Origin: Pseudovibrio sp. M1P-2-3
Lineage (GTDB): Bacteria > Pseudomonadota > Alphaproteobacteria > Rhizobiales > Stappiaceae
Assembly: GCF_031501865.1 (NCBI RefSeq)
Contig: NZ_JARRCW010000001.1
Coordinates: 2,935,001-2,999,000 of the forward strand
Length of the DNA stretch: 64,000 bases
Reading direction: 5' to 3'
Shown here piece after piece: positions 8,975-18,900 of the stretch (the first letter of the stretch is position 1; each line of letters opens with the position of its first letter). Below the pieces are notes generated by a model. The model made no database searches. It was given only the letters and a program-made list of their open reading frames with translations, and was not told the DNA's origin. The translations under genes were made by a program, and so were the position numbers.

Positions 8975-11569
8975 ATGACCAGCCTGACAAAACTCGTGAC
9001 CTGTCTTTCTCCTGATCTGAAAAGCGCTCTGGAAAACAGTGTGGGAGAAGCTATGAAACGCAAAGCCGTTTCTGTTGATGCCTCCCACTGGCTCTATCAT
9101 ATTGTTTTCGGACAGGACACGGAGCTAAAAACTTTCCTTGAATCGCAAGGCGTTGACCTTACTGCCCTTCAAAGCGAACTGGAAGGGCAGATGCCCTACG
9201 GATCAGGGGAGCGGGAACGCCAGCCAACTATTTCCGGCTCGGTTGCCAAGCTGATGGAACAGGCGTGGATTTTGGCATCGGTTGAGCTGGGACAGCCTCA
9301 GATCCTGCCGGAAGTATTTATGTTGGCAGCCCACACACCCAATGCACTGGGCGTGCGCTCTGAGCCCCTAAAGGCCTTGAAGCCCGTATCCACAGATGCC
9401 CTACGCGCCTTCGCCCAGTCCAGGGGCGCCAATAACAGTGCCGCTACTCACTCTTCGGGTGTCGCTACTCCTCCTCCCGCCCCCTCACAATCGGGCGGTG
9501 CGCTGGAGCAGTATACTGTCAACCTGACCCAGCTTGCCCGTGACGGGGAACTGGACCCTGTACTTGGCAGAACCGAGGAAATCTCCAAGGCCATTGATGT
9601 GTTACTGCGCAAACGCCAGAATAACCCGATTATGTTAGGCCAACCCGGCGTTGGTAAGACAGCAGTTGTGGAGGGCTTGGCTGAGAAAATTGCAGCTGGA
9701 GAAGTTCCCGATCAGCTAAAAAACGCGGAACTTGTCAGCCTTGACATGGGGCTTTTGCAAGCTGGGGCAAGTGTAAAGGGCGAGTTTGAAGAGCGGCTGA
9801 AGAACGTTATCAAGGAGGTCCAGTCCTCCGAAAAAACCATTATTGTGTTTATTGATGAAGCGCACACCATAATCGGAGCCGGAGGTGCAGAAGGCCAGAA
9901 TGATGCGGCAAACCTTTTAAAGCCAGCACTGGCCCGCGGTGAGTTTCGCACCGTTGCTGCAACTACCTTTGCCGAATACAAAAAGTACTTTGAAAAGGAC
10001 CCTGCTCTTTCACGCCGGTTCCAGGCGATCACCATTGATGAACCGGTGCGGGACGCCGCCATTAATATCTTGCGCGCTGCAGCGGAAAGTTTGAGCAAAC
10101 ACCACGGCGTTTTCGTGCGCGAAGAAGGCATCAAGGCGGCAGTTGATTTATCCATTCGCTACATGCCTGCCCGCCGCCTGCCAGACAAAGCCATCAGCCT
10201 GATTGATACAGCTTGTGCGAGGGTCGCCCTATCACAACATGCAAGGCCCAAGCAGATTGAAATGCTGGAAGAAGATCTGCGTTTTGCCCAATCCGAACTT
10301 GAAAAAAGCCTTGAGGATGCACGGATCTTTGGCAATGAAACCTTTGATGGTACGGATCTTAGCAGCTCAATTCACGAGCGCGAAACAGAGCTTCTAGACC
10401 GCATTTCCAGCTGGAAAAATCAACGCGAGAAAGTCGAGGCACGCTTGAAAGCGGCCCGCGACATGCTGGAGGACAGCGGTGAAAATAGCGAAGAAACAAC
10501 GCCCACACCCCAAGAAATTGAGCCAACCCCAAATAGTGAACAAGAGACCTATGTTCACCCATGGGTAACAGAAGAAACTGTTGCCAATGTTGTCTCTGAC
10601 TGGACAGGCGTTCCTGTATCAAACATTGGCGCCAGTGAGGCTGAACGCCTACTGCATCTGGAAGACACCTTGAAAACACGGGTGATCGGACAGGACAGCG
10701 CCATTGAAGCAATCGCCAAATCTTTAAAGATAGCCCGCGCTGGCCTGACAGACACCCGCAAGCCCATTGGTGTCTTCATGATGTGCGGCCCTTCAGGTGT
10801 GGGAAAAACTGAGACTGCTCTGGCCATTGCCGACCAGTTCTTTGGCGGCGAGGACGCCCTGACCACCATCAACATGACTGAGTTTAAGGAATCCCATAAG
10901 TCCTCCATGCTTCTGGGAGCCGCCGCAGGTTATGTGGGCTATGGCAAAGGCGGCATTTTGACAGAGGCCATTCGCCAGCGCCCCTATCAGGTGCTCCTAC
11001 TGGATGAAATGGAAAAGGCTCACCGGGAAATTCAGGATATTTTCTTCCAAATCTTCGACAAGGGGTGCATCTCGGACAGTGAAGGAAACTTGGTCGACTT
11101 TAGAAACACCATCATCATCATGACTTCCAACGCAGGGGGGGAAGAATTGCGTGAACTCACCGATACACGTGAGATAGACCCCACACCGGAAGAGCTGAAC
11201 GAGCACCTGCGCCCACTGCTGCTGCGCCATTTCAGTCCGGCCTTTATTGGTAGAACAGAGTTGATTGCATACCGGCCACTGAGCGAGGGCGCGAGTATGA
11301 AGCTCACAGAAATCCACCTCAACCGCATTCGCAAACGCATCAAGGCACAGTATGGGGCGGAGTTTAACTGGGAAAAGAGTTTCGTTGATTTTGTCGTGGG
11401 TGCCAACAACGACCCGCTTTCCGGCGGGCGAGCCATTGAGGCGATCATCAACCGGAATTTCCTGCCTAAACTGGCGGAAGAGTGTATCACCCGGGTGATA
11501 CAGGAAAGCCCGCTATCTTCCATCTCGGTCTCGCACAGCGGGAAAGAAGTTGAATTGGAGATGGGGTAG
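8975..11569 (+). CDS. tssH: T6SS sheath-recycling AAA+ ATPase ClpV (TssH)
   Basis: 864 residues with two AAA+ modules. The N-terminal Clp repeat domain (about 1-150) is followed by D1 with Walker A GQPGVGKT (residues 222-229) and Walker B VFIDEAH, then D2 with Walker A GPSGVGKT (605-612) and Walker B LLLDEMEKAH. A coiled-coil insert (about 420-510) lies between the domains. The N-terminal domain and the absence of a long ClpB-type middle domain, plus location, separate it from the ClpB chaperone. ClpV unfolds contracted TssB/TssC sheaths for reuse. Both ATPase sites look intact. Confidence 0.93.
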   Translation: MTSLTKLVTCLSPDLKSALENSVGEAMKRKAVSVDASHWLYHIVFGQDTELKTFLESQGVDLTALQSELEGQMPYGSGERERQPTISGSVAKLMEQAWILASVELGQPQILPEVFMLAAHTPNALGVRSEPLKALKPVSTDALRAFAQSRGANNSAATHSSGVATPPPAPSQSGGALEQYTVNLTQLARDGELDPVLGRTEEISKAIDVLLRKRQNNPIMLGQPGVGKTAVVEGLAEKIAAGEVPDQLKNAELVSLDMGLLQAGASVKGEFEERLKNVIKEVQSSEKTIIVFIDEAHTIIGAGGAEGQNDAANLLKPALARGEFRTVAATTFAEYKKYFEKDPALSRRFQAITIDEPVRDAAINILRAAAESLSKHHGVFVREEGIKAAVDLSIRYMPARRLPDKAISLIDTACARVALSQHARPKQIEMLEEDLRFAQSELEKSLEDARIFGNETFDGTDLSSSIHERETELLDRISSWKNQREKVEARLKAARDMLEDSGENSEETTPTPQEIEPTPNSEQETYVHPWVTEETVANVVSDWTGVPVSNIGASEAERLLHLEDTLKTRVIGQDSAIEAIAKSLKIARAGLTDTRKPIGVFMMCGPSGVGKTETALAIADQFFGGEDALTTINMTEFKESHKSSMLLGAAAGYVGYGKGGILTEAIRQRPYQVLLLDEMEKAHREIQDIFFQIFDKGCISDSEGNLVDFRNTIIIMTSNAGGEELRELTDTREIDPTPEELNEHLRPLLLRHFSPAFIGRTELIAYRPLSEGASMKLTEIHLNRIRKRIKAQYGAEFNWEKSFVDFVVGANNDPLSGGRAIEAIINRNFLPKLAEECITRVIQESPLSSISVSHSGKEVELEMG

Positions 11570-11572
11570 CCT

Positions 11573-12292
11573 ATGGTAGTCAGCTTACTGCGAAACCTGA
11601 CTTTCATGGTGGTCCTATTTACAGGGCCTCAGCTTGCCGGTGCCCAGACACATGGTCTGATACGCCTTGCCACCCAGCAGCTCCCCCCCTACCAGATGGT
11701 TGTAAACGGCCAGTTGCAGGGGGTAGCTATTGAGAGGGTAAAATGCGCACTCAAAGCCACCCGCCGCCCCTTTGAGATCCATATGTCAGACTGGACACAG
11801 GCGCAGCTAGGAACGGAGACGGCGGAATATGAAGGTTTCTTCGTCGGCTCTGCCAACTCCACTCGAGCCCGCTATGCAATCCCGTCCAAGCCAGTCATTT
11901 CCGAGGACTTGGCTTGGTATATGTCACGCCATGCCAACATCAACCCCAATGATCCGGCGGATGCCCTTAAAGCCCGCTATTCGGCCAAGTTCGCCACCAG
12001 CAAATGGCTCAATCTCAAACGGCGCGGTTTCAACGTGGTCAAGAAACCACAGGATGCGCAGTCTTTGCTGAATATGCTGCTTGTGGGAGATATAGACGTT
12101 GCACTGGAGTACGAGCTGATCTTTGAGCACTTCATGGAGGAGCGCAACATCCCACTCGACCGCTTTACCAAAATTAGAAATCGCAGACAGGATTTAAGCG
12201 TACATTTTTCCAAGAAGTTTCTGGCGGCCAATCCTTTATTTCTGGAAGAATTTAATGCCGCATTACCTGTGTGTATCGGGGAGAGCCAATGA
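11573..12292 (+). CDS. Periplasmic solute-binding-like protein inside the T6SS operon
   Basis: 239 residues beginning with a clear Sec signal peptide (hydrophobic LTFMVVLFTG core, likely cleavage after LAGAQ near residue 25). The mature part reads like a small family-3 solute-binding protein (SBP_bac_3): IRLATQQLPPYQMVVNGQLQGVAIERVKCALKA at the start, and DAQSLLNMLLVGDIDVALEYE near the C-terminus. No permease or ATPase gene accompanies it. It starts 3 bases after the clpV stop and its stop overlaps the FHA gene (ATGA), so it is an integral operon member. It could sense a ligand or a cell-wall signal for the T6SS; that is inference. Confidence 0.75.
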   Translation: MVVSLLRNLTFMVVLFTGPQLAGAQTHGLIRLATQQLPPYQMVVNGQLQGVAIERVKCALKATRRPFEIHMSDWTQAQLGTETAEYEGFFVGSANSTRARYAIPSKPVISEDLAWYMSRHANINPNDPADALKARYSAKFATSKWLNLKRRGFNVVKKPQDAQSLLNMLLVGDIDVALEYELIFEHFMEERNIPLDRFTKIRNRRQDLSVHFSKKFLAANPLFLEEFNAALPVCIGESQ

Positions 12293-13170
12293 CCTTGAGT
12301 ATACAGGTTGTTCAGATCCCGGAGGACGCGACTTTGGATCGCCGGGAATTTTATATGCAGAAAAAGAGTTTCAAAATCGGCCGCGATTTCGCCTGCGACA
12401 TATGTTTGGAGGATGAAACAAATACCCTGTCTCGTACCCACCTTGTCATTAGTTATTCTGCAAATGGCTCCTATACGGTTATCGATAACTCCACCAATGG
12501 GGCTGAATTGAATAGTGAAAAACTCCCATCCAAGGAAGTAAAGTTGCTTAGCGACGGCGATGTTTTGAGCTTGGGTGGCTACAAACTACTAGTAGGAATC
12601 ATTGGGCAAATAGAGCAGGAAAACCAGCTGCAACAAGAGGAAGTAGACACTTCCAAGGTAATCCAGTTTAAGGCGGAAACCGATTTTGCATCCACCGCTC
12701 CACTCATTGCAAACGCAGCGGTAGAGCCTGTTGCACTCGTACAGGACCAAGGGTTCTCCCAGGAAGGAATGTCTCTGGATCAGGAGTTGATGTTTGACCC
12801 TTTTGCAGAAGGCCCAGCGCTGCGTGAAGAGCACCAACAGCCTGATACGGAAGAACCTGCACGCATTGAAACATTCAACCTCGTCAATCTGGATCAGCCC
12901 TATGTACCCGCTCCTGAGAACCGTGATTTAGGGTTGCGCGCTTACAGAGAAAACATTTCCGATGCACTGGAGCGCGCTCTGGACCGGTTCTTGAGTGAGA
13001 TCGACCCTGAAGAGCTGCAGGCTGATTACGACGATTACATACCCGCCTTCGTTAGCCGGAAAAAACAGTACTGGCGCATTCACAAGCGTCAGTTTGCAAA
13101 GAAGAAAGCAAGTCATGAATACCACCGGGTTTTCCTTGCTCTCTTTTATGAGGAGATCAGGAAAAGATGA
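12289..13170 (+). CDS. T6SS-associated FHA-domain protein (TagH/VasC-like)
   Basis: 294 residues from the ATG that overlaps the upstream stop. An in-frame GTG 18 bases earlier (12271) would lie inside the previous gene and is less likely. Residues about 20-105 form an FHA domain with the phosphothreonine-binding GR (31-32) and SRTH (48-51) signatures. A variable acidic/glutamine-rich linker follows, then a conserved C-terminal helical block (residues about 215-294, RAYRENISDALERALDRFL) shared with T6SS FHA proteins. Such proteins link threonine phosphorylation to T6SS assembly. No PpkA-type kinase or PppA phosphatase is in the window; they may lie upstream. Confidence 0.85.
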   Translation: MTLSIQVVQIPEDATLDRREFYMQKKSFKIGRDFACDICLEDETNTLSRTHLVISYSANGSYTVIDNSTNGAELNSEKLPSKEVKLLSDGDVLSLGGYKLLVGIIGQIEQENQLQQEEVDTSKVIQFKAETDFASTAPLIANAAVEPVALVQDQGFSQEGMSLDQELMFDPFAEGPALREEHQQPDTEEPARIETFNLVNLDQPYVPAPENRDLGLRAYRENISDALERALDRFLSEIDPEELQADYDDYIPAFVSRKKQYWRIHKRQFAKKKASHEYHRVFLALFYEEIRKR

Positions 13171-13700
13171 GACGTTTCAGTGCAGTATTACTCATGATTT
13201 TGCTGGCAGCGTGTGCGGGAGCCGATGCACCTATCGTGGAAAACAAGAATCTTGTGATTATCGCAGGGCCCAAAATCAATCAGTACAATAACTCGGTAAA
13301 CCCAATTGTTCTTCGCCTTTACCAATTATCCAGCGCCTCCAAGTTCAATTCCGCTGATTTTTGGGAGATCTATAACAACGAAGGCGAAAAGGTTTCAGGG
13401 GCTGTTCTGGACAAGCAAACACTCTCTCCCATTTACCCCAACGAGAAGCGTCTTGTCTCTTTGGAGCTCCTTCCCGAGACACGTTATCTTGGAGTTTTTG
13501 GTGAGTTTTCAGATTTTGAAACCCACAAGTACCTCATCACTGCTCCCATCAGTGCCGAACAGATGGATGACGGTATCACCGTTTATGTAAATGCTTCCGG
13601 TCTTTCCATTCACAATAGAGACAGCACCAAAGAGGTGCCCAGCGAGGAACCGAAGAAGAAAGGACTATTTGCAGGGCTATTTGGAGGGAAAGACGAATGA
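13167..13700 (+). CDS. tssJ: T6SS outer-membrane lipoprotein TssJ
   Basis: 177 residues. It has a short lipoprotein signal peptide with lipobox LLAAC and acylated cysteine C16. The mature part fits the TssJ beta-sandwich: NPIVLRLYQLSSASKFNSADFWEI and the later RYLGVFGEFSDFE stretch, where the family has 'rY.GVvA.yrd'. The C-terminus adds a charged Lys/Glu and Gly/Phe-rich tail of about 30 residues. TssJ anchors the TssLM complex to the outer membrane. It overlaps both the FHA gene and tssK by ATGA junctions. Confidence 0.9.
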   Translation: MRRFSAVLLMILLAACAGADAPIVENKNLVIIAGPKINQYNNSVNPIVLRLYQLSSASKFNSADFWEIYNNEGEKVSGAVLDKQTLSPIYPNEKRLVSLELLPETRYLGVFGEFSDFETHKYLITAPISAEQMDDGITVYVNASGLSIHNRDSTKEVPSEEPKKKGLFAGLFGGKDE

Positions 13701-15016
13701 TTGCTCGAATAGCATGGAGTGAGGGCATGTTCATTGCCCCCCAGCACTTTCAACACGCCGACAAGGCGGTGCGCTCCTACGCCGATGCTCTTGCGCAGCT
13801 TGACGTACGTGGCGGAGATTTCGGTGTAAATACACTGGAGTTGAATCTTGAACTGTTGCCCGTTGGAAAGTTAGCTGTACGCACAGCCTCCGGTGTTTTT
13901 CCTGATCGGCTTTACTTTGAGCTATCCAAAGAGCTCGTGCTTGACATACCTGAGGGAGTGGTCAATGAGACCGTTTACCTCGCTGTTCCTCTTGCAATAT
14001 TTGGTGCCGCTGAATTTGGCGGAACTCAAGGTCATGCGCGCTTCCTATCAAGCAGAAAAGACCTTAGGGACCTTCGCGATGACGATAATGAACAGGTAGA
14101 AACAGAAGTCGCCGAGGCAGGCGTATCCTTAAAGCTGGGAAGTGATGACCGCTCCGGCTACGCCACAATTCCCATTGCCAACATTCAGGAAAAAGCACCT
14201 GATGGGCGGATTGTGCTTGATCCGGCCTATATTCCACGCGCTATCAGCATAGCTGCCTCTCCATTACTGTGCGAGCGGCTGGAGGAGATGATATCCCTTG
14301 CCAGAGTACGGGCGAACAACGCAGCCGGGCGGGTGGCGACTGGCGTTGATGCGCGAAGTGAACTGGGACTACTCAATGAGCGCCTTGAGCTTCAAGTCTT
14401 GAACCGCTGGCTATTTACCCTTCAAAACATTGCCGCTACAAACACCGTCTCACCGCGCGCCCTGTTTGGCGCACTTGGCTGTTTGCTGTCTGAACTGGAA
14501 GCCCTTTCTGCCAGTTCCGTTAATGCAGGGCTGATTTACGATCCAATTCAGATGAGCCGCTGCTTCAATGAACTTTTTGCGCAGCTACGTCAAAAGCTAA
14601 CCCTTGAAAAACCGGCGAGTGTTTTAACTTTTAATTGGAACAGCGAGCTATTTGAAACCCGCCGACTGCTGCGCCTCATCATTCCAGCCTCTACGCTTGC
14701 AAAGAACCTCAGGCTCGTTCTTGCGCTTTCCAGTGAAGAGGGCATGTCTCACCTGCATGAAGTGGGGCCGCTGTCGTGCAAACTGGCCGGCCTGTCTTCA
14801 ATGCCAGAGTTAGTAACACATGATCTACCCGGTATTGATCTGATCCCTCTGGCCACCGCTCCAGCGGAACTGCGCAGCCGCTCTAATGCGGCCTATTTCT
14901 CCATCAATACAAAGAATACGCTTTGGCAAAAGTTTCTGAAAAAGCACGAAGCACTGGCCCTGCACGTTGATGACCGCATCCCCTTAGTAGACGCAACCTT
15001 GTACATGCTGGATTAG
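13697..15016 (+). CDS. tssK: T6SS baseplate-membrane adaptor TssK
   Basis: 439 residues, a standard TssK length. The N-terminus is diagnostic: IAWSEGMFIAPQHFQ. Further conserved parts are LLCERLEEMISLARVRANN in the middle and a C-terminal domain ending in YFSINTKNTLWQKFLKKHEALALHV. TssK links the TssFG wedge with the TssLM cytoplasmic portion. The start overlaps the tssJ stop (ATGA), and tssL begins 8 bases after the stop. Nothing suggests loss of function. Confidence 0.93.
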   Translation: MIARIAWSEGMFIAPQHFQHADKAVRSYADALAQLDVRGGDFGVNTLELNLELLPVGKLAVRTASGVFPDRLYFELSKELVLDIPEGVVNETVYLAVPLAIFGAAEFGGTQGHARFLSSRKDLRDLRDDDNEQVETEVAEAGVSLKLGSDDRSGYATIPIANIQEKAPDGRIVLDPAYIPRAISIAASPLLCERLEEMISLARVRANNAAGRVATGVDARSELGLLNERLELQVLNRWLFTLQNIAATNTVSPRALFGALGCLLSELEALSASSVNAGLIYDPIQMSRCFNELFAQLRQKLTLEKPASVLTFNWNSELFETRRLLRLIIPASTLAKNLRLVLALSSEEGMSHLHEVGPLSCKLAGLSSMPELVTHDLPGIDLIPLATAPAELRSRSNAAYFSINTKNTLWQKFLKKHEALALHVDDRIPLVDATLYMLD

Positions 15017-15024
15017 ACTTTGAT

Positions 15025-15906
15025 ATGACTATGGAAATTGCCGCAACTCTAACTCTTACGCCAACAGGCGTGGAACCTGCCGCAGAACGCTCTGTTGGAA
15101 TGGCAGCTCTAACGCAGTTTTCCAGCGGCAATATCCAAAAGCTGGATAAAGCGCTACGGCGGTATTCAGGTTCTAAAAACAGTCTGATCAATGTTTCTGC
15201 AGACCTGCTCGCATTATGCGGAACAATCAAGAGAATGCAGCCGGAGGATGACCTCAACATTGCCCGTCTGGAGTTGACCCGCGCAATCATTGATCTGAAG
15301 TACAAAGTGGTCCAGTTTGATTACCCTCCCTCTGTTGCCGAGAACTTATGCCTCTTGTTCGCTATCGTTTTGGACGAGTTTATCCTGAGCAGCCCGTGGG
15401 GAACCGAAAGTGGCTGGGAAAGCCGGACATTGGTTGCTGATCTGTTTGGTTTTAGAGATGGGGGGGACCGGTTTTACAACATCACTGACCGGGCACTCAT
15501 GCAACCAAGAGCGCTGAGTGAACTTATTGAAATAATCTATCATTTCCTCAAGCTTGGTTATAAGGGAAAGTTCAGCCGGGACGGTGGATATGAAAGCGAC
15601 CGCTTGATTGACCGGCTCGAAGCCGCATTAAAACTCATTCCCATGGAAGAACCCCCAAAAATACTAGGGCGGCCAGTGGATGAAACTCCAATACCAGTTT
15701 CAGGTACCCCAGCTAAAACCAAATACATATGGGCCGGATGTAGCGCTATGCTCATTCTGGTTTGTAGTTGGACCTATCATGAGTTTGATCACTATGTGGT
15801 GAAAGCCAAGTTCACCGAGTTACGCATAGCCTCCCAAGCGCACAAAGCACAGGACTTCATCTTTTCCAGCGTGACGGGGCAGACGGAAGTGAGGGACCGC
15901 AAATGA
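15025..15906 (+). CDS. tssL: T6SS inner-membrane protein TssL (DotU family)
   Basis: 293 residues. The cytoplasmic DotU domain (about 45-210) is recognisable by YPPSVAENLCLLFAIVLDEFIL, WGTESGWESRTLVADLFG and FLKLGYKGKF, followed by R...L. A single C-terminal membrane segment lies at about residues 232-252, leaving a short periplasmic tail. No OmpA-like peptidoglycan-binding extension is present, so wall anchoring must come from another protein if it occurs. The stop overlaps tssM (ATGA). Confidence 0.92.
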   Translation: MTMEIAATLTLTPTGVEPAAERSVGMAALTQFSSGNIQKLDKALRRYSGSKNSLINVSADLLALCGTIKRMQPEDDLNIARLELTRAIIDLKYKVVQFDYPPSVAENLCLLFAIVLDEFILSSPWGTESGWESRTLVADLFGFRDGGDRFYNITDRALMQPRALSELIEIIYHFLKLGYKGKFSRDGGYESDRLIDRLEAALKLIPMEEPPKILGRPVDETPIPVSGTPAKTKYIWAGCSAMLILVCSWTYHEFDHYVVKAKFTELRIASQAHKAQDFIFSSVTGQTEVRDRK

Positions 15907-18900
15907 ATTGGTTTCGTATAAGCTTCTGGGCATTTGTCGCTGTAATTTCGCTTCAACTTCTCATTGTCTTCATTTTGCTCGGAATAGATATTCTCTCACT
16001 TTTGGGAGCACTCATTTGGGGAGGCATTTTATTAGTTCTGTCTTTGGCAGGCATCACCTTAGCCGTGATCCATCGCCATAGGATTTGGCCTCAAGACCCC
16101 ATTGCAATCGAACAGCGCCACTTGCGCCGCAGTGCACGAAAGCAGTTTTGTCTCGTTCGAGATCGGGCTCGCGCTATTAACCGGCGTAGTTTGTCTGTTC
16201 CCTGGAATCTATTTCTTGCCTGTGAGACTAACCAGCACACAACGGTGATGACTGAATTGGGCTATGTACGCATTGGCGAACAGATATGCCACAAAGGGCT
16301 CTCCGTTACGACGTGGACCTCGCCAACCGCAGTTGCCTACCGTATTGCTTTAGTTCCGGGAGAGGCACTATCCTTTGAATTTTTGAATGTCCTGCTCAAA
16401 TTGCTCTTACGGCATCGGCCAAGTCTTGCGGTGAACGCTGCCTACTTCGAGTATGAGCTTTCCCAGTTAATGTCTCCCAATCCTCTGGAAACAGAGAACC
16501 TATCTACGATCAACCGTATTTTAAATGTGGCATGTAAAACGTTCGGGCTTGATATTCCTTTGCATTTTGCCATTGCTGGCCTTGAGCACTTGCCAGATGT
16601 TCACCGGACGGCGCTTGCAGCCGGTTATCTGCGTGACAAAGGCGTTCTTGGAGGTTTTATTGACCGTAGTGCGCCCAGTTTAAATGCAGGAATTGAAGCT
16701 CTCTTCAAGGATATGGTTCATTCACTGAACGCCACACAGCAAGGTGATTTACAAAAACAGCTGGTGAGCGAGGACTGCACTGCCATTGTCAATGCACCTA
16801 TGCAACTTGCTCTCATTCAGGTGCAGGTGCGCGAACGGCTGGCCCTATTAACGCAGGCCCTGCCTCCAAGGCGGGACCGCCTTAACTTACAAAGTATTGC
16901 CTTTGTTGGGGCTTGCGAAAGTATGCCAATGGTCGACCCACTCTCTCAGGTCTCCAGTCAGCGTTTCTTCCAAACACAAACTGCGTTTTCCCCGCAAGAG
17001 GATTTGAGAGAGAGCGTCACAGCCGAAAGCGCCGCATCCCTTGCGAACTACTATTACTTGGAAAGTAACAGTATTAGACAAAATAACCGTTACAGGGCAC
17101 AACTAAATCTCAATGCAGGCATGCTCTCTGCTTTTTTGGCTTTCTTGGTTATCGCGTTGGCAGGCTTGATCTGGGACAATACACGCCAATATAAGGTCAT
17201 AAATCAACAAACGAGCTCAACTTTTGAGGACTATTACAGTAAAGTTGGAGTGCTTGGAGAAAATTCAGATACCCTTGTAGATCGTGTATTGCTTCTTGCT
17301 CCCTTGCGTAAGGGACTCATTGCCTATGACATACTGGATATGTCATTTTACAGATGGATGCTGCCTAATGGTTCCAAGCGGGAGGTGTTCCAGCAGTTAT
17401 ATAATGACGAGCTTACAGGCGGCCTGCAACTTGCACTGGCCAACTACCTGGAAAAAGACATGTTCGCCTTTAATGCGCTAGAAGACGGGGTGGAGCTGGT
17501 AAACCTTGCATCCCTTGAAGTTCAATTCCATGAGAACCAAAGGGACAATTCCCATCATTTAACCCGTTACTTCAGAGGAGCTCTGGCAGAACAGGGAGAA
17601 GTTTCAGCCGAATTCCAGCTTCAGTTTGCAGCGCAGCTAAGGGATCTTTTTCAACTCAATCAACCTCTCGGCCGCCGCAACGAAGAGCTCCGGCAAGTGG
17701 TCGCCAAAACAATATCAGGGCTGGCAACAGCGGATTTGCTTTATGAAGCGCTCATTCGGCAAGGGCCGTATGCTGAACGGGTAGACTTGCGCCGAACGAT
17801 AGGACCAAGATTCTCGCAGGTATTTAACAGTATTGATAGACCCCAAACCTACATGGTCCCGCGTGCTTTCACTCAGGAAGGATTTGAGCTGCTTTTTGAA
17901 AATGGCGAAATTCCTGATCTTGCAACCCTAATCAGCAGCTATGAAAATTTAATCGGTCCATTGGAAGCAGCCAAGATTACCGCAATAAACAGGCGGGTTT
18001 CCGACAGGTATACAGCCGATTATATCAGTACATGGACTACATTTATCAATGCATTGTCCCTGCGCTCCGCTACCAATTGGTCAGACGCGCAAATACTGAT
18101 GTCGGCACTAACCAACCTAACGGAAAATCCGATTACTGGACTGGGCAACGCCCTGCGCAGCAATACGGACATCACCCCGACAAAGGGCAGCGAAGAAGCC
18201 CCCTCCTCCCCATCCATTTATAGTGCTGAACTGGGCACAGCCCGGAATATTCGAGAGGCCTTCCGGCTGTATTTGGACGCAGTGAAACAGCAGGACCAGA
18301 AACAAAACCAATTTGATTTATTCCTACAATATGCCAGTGATGTCACTGTGTGGTTGCAGGAGACCGCATTAACAGCAGACGGGGCAAGCCGCGCTTTATT
18401 TGATCAGTTTCAAGCCGGAGAACAAGCTAATCCACTCGCCAAAATGCACGCCTTTGCCACCCGTTCAGACCTTGAGCTAATTCGCAGCTTTGGCAGTACA
18501 CTTTCAGAAGGACTTGATAAGGCAGCAATGGGTTTTGTCTATGCCTATATTAACAATCAGTGGCAACAGCAGGTAATAACCCCCTTCGGACAGGAGCTGA
18601 CAGGAACTTTCCCGTTCGATCCCTTAAGCCATGAGGATATGCCTCTTTCTACATTCACCACCTTGTTCATGCCCGATGGTGTATTGGATATTTTTGAGAA
18701 AAGTTACCTGAGCCACTTTAAAAATGTTGATGGGCTTTTCAACCCGCAGGTGTCTTTCATCCCCACTGGCACAGCAGAACTCACACAAGAGGCAATTCAT
18801 ACCTTCACCCAGTTTGGTAAAATACGAGAAAGTCTGTTCGTGGACGGTAAGCCGTTCCTTGCCTTCACTATGCGAACCAGCTTCATGGAAGGGTCGCTGA

